NCBI GenBank assembly: GCA_947464885.1
Contig: CANHYZ010000168.1
Span: 1-5,511 of the forward strand
Length of the DNA: 5,511 nt
Direction of reading: 5' to 3'
Source of the DNA: Flavobacteriales bacterium
GTDB taxonomy: Bacteria > Bacteroidota > Bacteroidia > Flavobacteriales_D > Sanyastnellaceae
The position numbers were made by a program, and so were the translations under genes. Below are positions 1 through 5,511 of this stretch, piece by piece (position 1 is the first letter of the stretch; each line of letters opens with the position of its first letter). The notes below the pieces were generated by a model. That model was not told the origin of the DNA. It did not search any database and worked only from the letters and a program-made list of their open reading frames with translations.

Positions 1-1919
1 CCGGCGAGAATAGCGTCACCGATTTTCAGAGTTCCGGACTCAACGAGCAAGGTGGTCACGTAACCGCGTCCTTTATCCAAGGTCGATTCGATAACGGTAC
101 CTACGGCGCGTTTGTTCGGGTTTGCTTTCAAATCGAGGAGATCACTTTCAAGCAACACTTTTTCGAGCAGTGCATCGATATTGAGACCTTTTTTAGCTGA
201 GATCTCTTGGCTTTGGAATTTACCTCCCCATTCTTCTACGAGGATATTCATGGCCGAGAGTTGTTCGCGGATTTTATCCGAGTTGGCTCCGGGCTTATCA
301 ATTTTGTTGAAGGCGAAAATCATCGGCACGCCGGCGGCTTGTGCGTGTGAAATTGCTTCTTTGGTTTGTGGCATGACGCTGTCATCTGCTGCGATCACGA
401 TGATGGCCAAGTCGGTTACTTTGGCTCCACGCGCACGCATGGCGGTGAAGGCCTCGTGACCCGGTGTATCGAGGAAGGTGATTTTGCGACCATTGGCCAG
501 CTCCACACTGTATGCTCCGATGTGCTGTGTGATACCACCTGCTTCGCCTGCGATAACGTTTGCTTTGCGGACGAAGTCAAGTAGCGACGTTTTACCGTGG
601 TCGACGTGACCCATCACGGTAATCACGGGTGGGCGCGTCTCCATTTTCTCCGGGATGTCTTCTTCTTCGGCAATCTGTTCAATTACATCGGCGCTTACGA
701 ACTGCACCTCGAATCCGAATTCACTTGAAATGATATTGATCGTTTCGGCATCGAGTCGTTGGTTGAGTGAAGCGAAGATTCCAAGTTGCATACAAGCCTT
801 GATGATTTCCGTCGGCTGTATGTTCATCATGGAAGCCAATTCGCTTACGGTAACGAACTCGGTGAGCTTTAGCACCAAATTTTCGGCCTGCTGACGTGCT
901 ACTTCTTCCTCAGTACGACGGGCAACGTAATCACGTTTTTCACGACGGAACTTACTGGATTTCGATTTTCCTTGTCCCCCCAGGCGAGCAAGTGTGGCTT
1001 TTACCTGGTTTTGAATATCTTGTTCGCTGAGTTCTGTTTTCTTTGGCTCAGCAGGTTTGGCTGTGTTTCGATTGCGGCGATCGATTTCCTGTTGACGTTG
1101 AATATCGACTTTACCAACGCGCTTGCGTTTTCTTTTCTCTGCCTCTGAGTTTGCAGCGTCCGGCTTTTTCTTTTCTGCTTCCGTAGGGAGAACGATTTTA
1201 CCCATGAGCTTGACACCCGTGAGTTTTTCGACCTTTACACGGATGAGTTCTTTTTCCGGCTCAGGTGCCTTGACCGGAGGTGCTTGCGGTTCCGGTTTTG
1301 CAACGGGCGCCTCTTGGGCAGCCGCTTTGTCTTTGGTCTTTGCTGCAGGTTGTTCTGCAGGTTTTTCTTCCGGCGTTTCCTCTTTTTTCTTGCGACCCTT
1401 GGTTTTCGGTTTTTCGATACTTTCCAGATCGATTTTACCGACCACTTTTACCTCATTGACTTTCTCTTCTGCGGGTGCGGGTTCTTCCTCTTTATTCGGG
1501 GTTGATTTTTTGGCCGGAGCTTCTTCAGCTACCGGTTGTTCGGGCTCAGGCTGAGGAGCAGGTTCAGGCTTGGCTACCGGTTTTTCCTTGACCTCGACTT
1601 TGCGCTTGAATTTCGTGTAATCGATTTCAAGCTCTTCCTCTTCTTTGGATGAGCCTTTCTGTTTTTTGGTATCTTCGAGGGTAATCGTTGCGCGAGACTC
1701 GCGAACTTTTGCAGCTGTTGCAGCTGATTTTTCCTTGGCTGCCTGGTCACCGGCAAATTCTCCCAAAAGCAATTCATAGGCTTCAGCCTCAATCTTTGCC
1801 ATTGGATTGTTATCTACGGAGACTCCCTTTTTCGAGAGAAACTCCACGATGGTATCCTTACTAACGCCGAGCGTTACTGCTGCTTTTCCAAGCCTTTGTG
1901 GTCCTTTTGTTTCAGACAT
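1..1919 (-). CDS. infB: Translation initiation factor IF-2, N-terminal 639 residues (runs off left edge)
   Basis: IF-2 is the cytoplasmic GTPase that places initiator fMet-tRNA on the 30S subunit and promotes 50S joining. Reading leftwards, the protein opens with an IF2_N helical domain (residues about 1-50). A Lys/Glu/Pro/Ala-rich linker follows (about 85-330), then a second IF2_N domain (about 345-405). The G domain has G1 GHVDHGKT at 437-444, switch I GGITQHIG from 461, DTPGH at 484-488, NKID at 538-541 and SAK from 574. Domain II has just begun (from about 602) when the window ends; roughly a further 300 residues are expected. The start is well fixed: ATG at 1919-1917 has an in-frame TAG (1925-1923) only two codons upstream. 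It normally follows nusA in one operon, but here a cassette on the other strand and a two-way terminator separate them, so infB probably has its own promoter in 1920-2146. Identity is certain from the G motifs; the C-terminus cannot be judged. Confidence 0.97.
   Translation of the reverse strand, partial: MSETKGPQRLGKAAVTLGVSKDTIVEFLSKKGVSVDNNPMAKIEAEAYELLLGEFAGDQAAKEKSAATAAKVRESRATITLEDTKKQKGSSKEEEELEIDYTKFKRKVEVKEKPVAKPEPAPQPEPEQPVAEEAPAKKSTPNKEEEPAPAEEKVNEVKVVGKIDLESIEKPKTKGRKKKEETPEEKPAEQPAAKTKDKAAAQEAPVAKPEPQAPPVKAPEPEKELIRVKVEKLTGVKLMGKIVLPTEAEKKKPDAANSEAEKRKRKRVGKVDIQRQQEIDRRNRNTAKPAEPKKTELSEQDIQNQVKATLARLGGQGKSKSSKFRREKRDYVARRTEEEVARQQAENLVLKLTEFVTVSELASMMNIQPTEIIKACMQLGIFASLNQRLDAETINIISSEFGFEVQFVSADVIEQIAEEEDIPEKMETRPPVITVMGHVDHGKTSLLDFVRKANVIAGEAGGITQHIGAYSVELANGRKITFLDTPGHEAFTAMRARGAKVTDLAIIVIAADDSVMPQTKEAISHAQAAGVPMIFAFNKIDKPGANSDKIREQLSAMNILVEEWGGKFQSQEISAKKGLNIDALLEKVLLESDLLDLKANPNKRAVGTVIESTLDKGRGYVTTLLVESGTLKIGDAILA
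1101..1445 (-). repeat. Three imperfect 'xVGKIDL' repeats in the IF-2 linker
   Basis: Within the low-complexity linker of IF-2 three short hydrophobic islands recur: VVGKIDL (residues 159-165, bases 1425-1445), LMGKIVL (238-244, bases 1188-1208) and RVGKVDI (267-273, bases 1101-1121). The bases differ between copies, so this is a repeat at protein level, not a recent DNA duplication. Bacteroidota IF-2 linkers typically carry such 'GKI' motifs (from general knowledge of the family). Their role is unknown; a docking site for a partner or the ribosome is one possibility. Confidence 0.5.
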
Positions 1920-2071
1920 AATCTAAAAAGTTGTCGGGAGAGCACAACGCAATGGCCAGATTCAGGGAGCTATATGTTTGCTTCTGCTTACTGTTTCATT
2001 GCTTTGTATTCTTGTGACGTTGCCGTTGATGAATTTTAATTGCGGGTGCAAGTTAGTTTGTTTTGATTGGA

Positions 2072-2106
2072 TTTGCCATAAATTGATGAATTTCATGCTA
2101 TTTTTA
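2072..2106 (+). promoter_or_regulatory. Weak candidate Bacteroidota-type promoter for the cassette
   Basis: TTTG at 2072-2075 is followed after 23 bases by TATTTTTA at 2099-2106, which matches TAnnTTTG except for the last base. The spacing is at the long end of what is reported for this phylum. Transcription would start near 2112, giving a leader of about 35 bases before the ATG at 2147. In such AT-rich DNA a match of this quality can occur by chance. Confidence 0.2.
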
Positions 2107-2107
2107 A

Positions 2108-2137
2108 ACCAATTAGATGGTAGTTCTGTCAATTGGT
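2108..2137. repeat. 7-bp inverted repeat ACCAATT / AATTGGT upstream of the redoxin gene
   Basis: ACCAATT (2108-2114) and its exact reverse complement AATTGGT (2131-2137) are separated by 16 bases, with centres 23 bases apart, about two helical turns. The repeat ends 9 bases before the redoxin ATG and would overlap the start of transcription of the candidate promoter. It could be an operator or a weak leader hairpin. A 7-bp dyad with free spacing is not rare in a 200-base region, so confidence is low. Confidence 0.25.
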
Positions 2138-2146
2138 GTGCAAATC

Positions 2147-2635
2147 ATGAAGACTCTTTTTTGTATAGTCATACCCTTGTGTTTCGCTTTGCTGCGCTTG
2201 TCAGCGCAAGTGCAGGTGTATTATTTCATTTCACCAACCTGTCCGATTTGTACGTTTTATACTCTTGAAATGCGTGATTGTGCTGCGGATTACGCTGCAC
2301 ATAAAGTAGAGTTTACGGCATTTGCGGTTGGTCCACTGCTGACGGATAGCATGGTTGCGTATTTTCGAAAGGAGTACAAGATTCCGTTCGAGGTCATTCG
2401 TGATGATTCGGTGCATCGCAGGTTGAACGCCACCGTGACGCCGGAGGTATTTGTGATGGATCATGAAACGGTGGTTTATCACGGCCGTATCGACGATAGT
2501 TTTGTGCGCGTGGGTAAACGAAGGGCGCACGTTAAGAACCGGGAATTGCGCAATGCGTTGGATCATTTGCTCGCGAATGGTGCTCCGATCACTGCGAATC
2601 ATGTTCCCGCAATTGGTTGTATCATTGAAAAGTAA
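2147..2635 (+). CDS. Secreted thioredoxin-fold (redoxin-like) protein with CPIC motif
   Basis: This 162-residue protein begins with a signal peptide (residues 1-20, hydrophobic core from Leu4, predicted cleavage before Gln21) and should act in the periplasm. The start at 2147 is preferred over the in-frame ATG at 2117 because it gives a compact signal peptide (MKTLF...). A beta strand leads into the thioredoxin-type motif CPIC (32-35), and TPE at 98-100 fits the cis-proline loop. A region YHGRIDD (111-117) to GKRR (123-126) and a C-terminal AIGCII (156-160) with a further cysteine (158) resemble the redoxin domain that, as I recall, is fused to haem and copper monooxygenase domains in proteins of Acidobacteria and Planctomycetes. 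Here it is a separate gene, 9 bases before its partner and so almost surely co-transcribed. It may be a thiol reductase or metal-handling helper for the partner; the actual reaction is unknown. A plain TlpA/ResA-like reductase is the alternative. Confidence 0.85.
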   Translation: MKTLFCIVIPLCFALLRLSAQVQVYYFISPTCPICTFYTLEMRDCAADYAAHKVEFTAFAVGPLLTDSMVAYFRKEYKIPFEVIRDDSVHRRLNATVTPEVFVMDHETVVYHGRIDDSFVRVGKRRAHVKNRELRNALDHLLANGAPITANHVPAIGCIIEK

Positions 2636-2644
2636 ATTCACGTC

Positions 2645-4198
2645 ATGAAAATCATACTGACTTTATTCGCTTTGACGTCTGTGCATGTGTTGCATGCGCA
2701 AGTGACGTTTTCGGAAGATGTTGCCCCTATCATTTTCCAGCATTGCACCAAGTGCCACCGTGATGGAGAGATTGGCCCCATGCCATTGACCACTTACGCA
2801 GAGGTTGCAGCTTCGGCGTCTATTGTTGAGTATGTGACCGGCATTCGTTATATGCCGCCGTGGACGCCGGATCACACATACACCACATTTCGGGATGAGA
2901 ATGTGCTCACCGATGAGGAGATTGCAACGATCGCCGCATGGGTGGAGGCCGGAGCGCCCGAGGGTGATCCTTCTCTGACACCATCTGTGCCGGTTTTCCC
3001 CGAAGGTTCGCAAGTTGGGGTTCCCGATCTGGTGTTGACACTCGAACAGCCGTTCGAGCATCAAGGCAATAACACGGACATGTATAAGGTGTTCGTGTTG
3101 CCCACGGGATTAACGCAAGACCGGGATATTGAAGCCATCGAAGTGCGTCCCGACAACAAGAACATCTGTCACCACGCCATTTTGGGTGTCGACATCAGTG
3201 GTCAAGGGGCGCAACTTGATGCGGCCACTCCGGAATACGGATATACACAGTTTGGTGGCTTTGGCTTTAATCCGATTGACAACTTCTTCAGTGCGTGGGT
3301 GCCGGGATCTAGTCCGCTGGTATTTCCGCCCACGCTAGGAAAGAAGCTCTATGCCAATTCCGACGTGTTGCTTCAGATGCATTATGGACCATCGGCACTG
3401 GATCAATCGGATCAAACGAGCGTCAATATTTTCTTCTCGGATTCTCCCGTACAGCGGTATGTGCAGACAGCTGCGATCAATCCTCAGAATCTGGATGAGC
3501 CATTTATCATCCCGCCGGGCGAGGTGAAGACGTTCCATGGAACAATTGAAGTTCCGGTCGACGTTTCATTGATTGATGTTGCTCCTCACGGGCATTTAAT
3601 CTGTAGCAGTTATGAGGTGTATGCGGTGAGTCCTGACGGACAGGATACAATCAAGATTATCAAAATTCCGGAGTGGGATTTTAATTGGCAGGGCTTGTTT
3701 GCTTATCCGAATTTGTTGCGCCTTCCGGCGGGATATACCGTTCATTGTTTAGGCACGTTTGACAACACGGCAAGTAATCCCATGAATCCAAATGATCCCC
3801 CGCAGGTGATGACTTGGGGAGAGTCGACCACGGAGGAGATGTACCTGTGCTTTATTCAATTTGTGGTGTACATGCCTGGTGATGAGAATATCTCTTTGCC
3901 ATCCTTGAATGAGGAGTACATGATGGTGTATCCGAAGGAGCAGTTGTTTCCTTCCTATCCCAATCCTGCATTTAGTGAGATGACCGTTGGGTTTCACCTC
4001 AAGAAACCGTATCGGTTGTCGCTGGATATTATGGATATGCGAGGCACTATTGTGCAGCGGGTATTCGAGAATCAATCCTTCGGAATGGGATGGCAGCGGC
4101 AGTGGATGGGGCTGAATGATCTACCCTCGGGGCAATACATCTACCGTTTGCATGGTGACGATTTTGATCAATCGCAATCCTTCATTATTGCGCGATAG
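2645..4198 (+). CDS. Secreted c-type cytochrome / copper type II monooxygenase-like protein with T9SS sorting domain
   Basis: The 517-residue product has four parts. A signal peptide (1-18) is cleaved before Gln19. A small cytochrome c domain (about 20-108) has the haem site CTKCH at 34-38; Met70 in the MPPW motif is a plausible sixth haem ligand. A region at about 125-415 resembles the copper type II ascorbate-dependent monooxygenases: HH at 176-177, His246 in MHYG, HxH at 315-317 and Met399 in EEM fit the CuA (HH, H) and CuB (HxH, M) ligands of PHM in the right order. Also family-like are EWDFNWQ (343-349), DNTASNP (373-379) and WGE (391-393). A C-terminal beta domain (about 431-517), with YPNP at 438-441, MRG and LPSGQYIYRL, is a type IX secretion sorting signal, predicting export across the outer membrane and surface attachment or release. 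The substrate is unknown. It is the second gene of a two-gene operon with the redoxin and is followed by a terminator 17 bases after its stop. Architecture is clear; enzyme activity is inferred. Confidence 0.88.
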   Translation: MKIILTLFALTSVHVLHAQVTFSEDVAPIIFQHCTKCHRDGEIGPMPLTTYAEVAASASIVEYVTGIRYMPPWTPDHTYTTFRDENVLTDEEIATIAAWVEAGAPEGDPSLTPSVPVFPEGSQVGVPDLVLTLEQPFEHQGNNTDMYKVFVLPTGLTQDRDIEAIEVRPDNKNICHHAILGVDISGQGAQLDAATPEYGYTQFGGFGFNPIDNFFSAWVPGSSPLVFPPTLGKKLYANSDVLLQMHYGPSALDQSDQTSVNIFFSDSPVQRYVQTAAINPQNLDEPFIIPPGEVKTFHGTIEVPVDVSLIDVAPHGHLICSSYEVYAVSPDGQDTIKIIKIPEWDFNWQGLFAYPNLLRLPAGYTVHCLGTFDNTASNPMNPNDPPQVMTWGESTTEEMYLCFIQFVVYMPGDENISLPSLNEEYMMVYPKEQLFPSYPNPAFSEMTVGFHLKKPYRLSLDIMDMRGTIVQRVFENQSFGMGWQRQWMGLNDLPSGQYIYRLHGDDFDQSQSFIIAR

Positions 4199-4214
4199 AA
4201 GCGTTGAAGAAAAG

Positions 4215-4245
4215 AAAAAGGGCTGTCGGATGACAGCCCTTTTTT
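4215..4245. terminator. Two-way intrinsic terminator between the cassette and nusA
   Basis: A perfect 8-bp stem GGGCTGTC (4220-4227) / GACAGCCC (4232-4239) with a 4-base loop is followed by six T on the plus strand (4240-4245) and preceded by five A (4215-4219), which read as five T on the minus strand. It therefore fits termination of both the cassette (stop at 4198) and nusA (stop at 4267), which converge here. For infB it means that transcription coming from nusA is expected to stop before reaching it. Confidence 0.9.
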
Positions 4246-4266
4246 ATGGGTTTGTTTACACGAAGG

Positions 4267-5502
4267 TTATTCAAATTCCGATTTGAGGATATTGAGAACT
4301 TCTTCGACAGTTTCTTCTTCCAGGTCGGTACGCTTCACCAGATCTTCCTTAGCGATGGCTAATACAGAACGGGCTGTGTCGCAACCGATGTTTTTGAGTT
4401 CTTCGATGATCCATGCATCGATTTCGTCTGAGAATTCTTCCAAATCCACATCGTCGATTTCGGTGTCTGTTTCACGGTATACATCAATTTCGAATCCGGT
4501 AAGACGTCCTGCGAGTTTGATGTTGTTTCCGCCTTTACCGATGGCAAGCGATACTTGGTCAGGCTTGAGGAATACATCGGCTTTCATGTTCTCACGATCG
4601 AGGTTGATGCTCGAGATTTTCGCCGGAGCGAGCGCTCGTGTGATGAGCAATTGTTCGTTGCTTGTGAATTGAATCACGTCGATGTTTTCATTACGTAATT
4701 CACGCACGATGGTGTGAATACGTGCCCCTTTCATACCGACGCAGGCGCCGACAGGGTCAACGCGGTCGTCGTAGCTTTCCACAGCCACTTTGGCGCGCTC
4801 ACCTGGTTCGCGAACGATTTTCTTGATGGTAATGAGGCCGTCGAAAACTTCAGGAACTTCTTGTTCGAAGAGTTTTTCCAGGAACTCGGGAGCTGTACGA
4901 CTGAGTACGATTTGCGGCGTATTGTTGCGCAAGTCAACCTTGTAAACCACGGCGCGAATAGTATCGCCTTTCTTGTAGAAATCCGAAGGGATTTGCTGGT
5001 CTTTAGGAAGAATGAGTTCGTTGTCTTCGTCGTCGAGAACGAGCATTTCTTTTTTCCAAACCTGATATACTTCGCCTGAGATGATGTCACCCACGCGCTC
5101 GCGGTACTTCTGATAGAGGTGATCTTTTTCAAGATCCATGATACGCGACTGCAGGTTTTGGCGCATAGCCAGAATGTTGCGGCGTCCGAAGTCTTCGATT
5201 TTGATTTCTTCGATCAATTCTTCGCCGACTTCCAAATCGGGAACAATTTTTTGGGCCATGCTCACTTCAATCTGCGCTACCTCGTCGTCGAGTTCGCCGT
5301 CGGGGACGATCCCGCGTGTGCGCCAGATTTCAAGGTCACCGCGATCAGGGTTGATGATGATGTCGAATCCGTCGTCGGCGCCCCAGCGCTTGAGAATCAT
5401 GCTGCGGAAAACGTCATCGAGGATTTGGTTCATGGTTTCGCGATCGATGTTCTTCAGTTCTTTGAAGTCACCAAAAGCATCCATCAGATTTAAACCTTTC
5501 AT
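4267..5502 (-). CDS. nusA: Transcription termination/antitermination factor NusA
   Basis: NusA binds RNA polymerase and nascent RNA in the cytoplasm and tunes pausing, termination and antitermination. The 411 residues give the standard order: an N-terminal polymerase-binding domain (about 1-125, with the typical INPDRGDLEIW stretch at 50-60), an S1 domain (about 137-202), KH1 with GMKG at 256-259 (in the conserved VDPVGACVG context), and KH2 with GKGG at 322-325. It ends in one short helix-hairpin-helix-like segment (about 355-411). The length suits Bacteroidota, which lack the two acidic repeats of the E. coli protein. The start at 5502 is chosen because residues 1-20 align with the usual family N-terminus; an internal Met7 is the alternative. 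A TAA at 5507-5505, in another frame and 2 bases before the ATG, could be the end of rimP, the usual upstream gene, but only 9 bases are visible. The expected downstream neighbour infB is displaced by the inverted cassette. Confidence 0.97.
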   Translation of the reverse strand: MKGLNLMDAFGDFKELKNIDRETMNQILDDVFRSMILKRWGADDGFDIIINPDRGDLEIWRTRGIVPDGELDDEVAQIEVSMAQKIVPDLEVGEELIEEIKIEDFGRRNILAMRQNLQSRIMDLEKDHLYQKYRERVGDIISGEVYQVWKKEMLVLDDEDNELILPKDQQIPSDFYKKGDTIRAVVYKVDLRNNTPQIVLSRTAPEFLEKLFEQEVPEVFDGLITIKKIVREPGERAKVAVESYDDRVDPVGACVGMKGARIHTIVRELRNENIDVIQFTSNEQLLITRALAPAKISSINLDRENMKADVFLKPDQVSLAIGKGGNNIKLAGRLTGFEIDVYRETDTEIDDVDLEEFSDEIDAWIIEELKNIGCDTARSVLAIAKEDLVKRTDLEEETVEEVLNILKSEFE

Positions 5503-5511
5503 CGTTATGGA

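Larger units (their letters stand above)
1920..2146. promoter_or_regulatory. Divergent spacer between infB and the redoxin gene
   Basis: This is an AT-rich, gene-free stretch of 227 bases from which infB is read leftwards and the redoxin/cytochrome cassette rightwards. Both transcripts should start here, because infB is cut off from nusA by a terminator and the cassette has no other upstream gene on its strand. I found no convincing match to the Bacteroidota consensus (TTTG, then about 20 bases, then TAnnTTTG) on the minus strand for infB. Weak candidates for the plus strand are listed separately. An open frame on the plus strand from 1978 runs through the spacer but looks non-coding. Confidence 0.5.

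Noticed and set aside
1123..1554. Plus-strand open frame of 143 codons opposite infB
   Set aside because: It is the mirror of the Lys/Glu/Ala-rich IF-2 linker, which yields a Ser/Phe/Gly-rich low-complexity product with no domain; infB on the other strand is certain.
1973..1980. TATGTTTG, an exact match to the TAnnTTTG promoter element on the plus strand
   Set aside because: No TTG or TTTG lies at the expected distance upstream, and it would leave a leader of more than 150 bases before the redoxin start; likely chance.
2127..2132. TTGACA on the minus strand as a -35 box for infB
   Set aside because: There is no good partner at the right distance (only an A-rich TAAAAATA about 20 bases on), and the phylum's main sigma factor does not favour TTGACA.
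2117..2146. The earlier ATG at 2117 as the redoxin start
   Set aside because: It would put ten extra residues before a well-formed signal peptide that begins MKTLF at 2147.
1978..2268. Plus-strand open frame across the divergent spacer into the redoxin gene
   Set aside because: It overlaps the signal peptide and CPIC region of the redoxin in another frame and shows no recognisable motif or start signal.
1920..4266. The cassette as a mobile element
   Set aside because: No transposase, integrase, tRNA gene, terminal inverted repeats or obvious target duplication is seen at its edges.
4714..5493. Two plus-strand open frames (4714-5079 and 5119-5493) opposite nusA
   Set aside because: Both are shadows of the nusA coding strand, with no family features; nusA is unambiguous over the same bases.

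Overview
The window most likely comes from a member of the Bacteroidota, probably a Flavobacteriales-like lineage (the order is a guess). Three things point there. The IF2 has a long acidic/basic linker with repeated 'GKI(D)' motifs. The NusA is of the short Bacteroidota type. One protein ends in a type IX secretion (T9SS) C-terminal sorting domain, which is essentially restricted to this phylum. Shine-Dalgarno signals are weak, as is usual in the group.

Layout: the left third (1-1919, minus strand) is the N-terminal two thirds of infB, running off the left edge. The right quarter (4267-5502, minus strand) is a complete nusA, starting 9 bases inside the right edge. Between these two translation/transcription genes, which are normally adjacent in one operon (rimP-nusA-infB), lies a two-gene cassette on the opposite strand: a secreted thioredoxin-fold protein (2147-2635) and, 9 bases later, a secreted c-type cytochrome/copper monooxygenase-like protein with a T9SS tail (2645-4198). 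A strong hairpin with T-runs on both sides (4215-4245) closes the cassette and nusA from both directions. A 227-base AT-rich divergent spacer (1920-2146) must hold the start signals of both infB and the cassette.

How the genes fit together: nusA and infB are housekeeping genes. The cassette looks like an extracytoplasmic redox module. The redoxin carries CPIC after a signal peptide. Its partner carries one haem c site (CTKCH) followed by a region in which all six copper-ligand positions of peptidylglycine alpha-hydroxylating monooxygenase (PHM) can be matched: HH, H, HxH and M. In other phyla I recall these three parts as one fused polypeptide; here they are two adjacent genes, and only the cytochrome/copper part carries the T9SS tail. 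The substrate is unknown, and this cassette is the part of the window most likely to hold undescribed biology.
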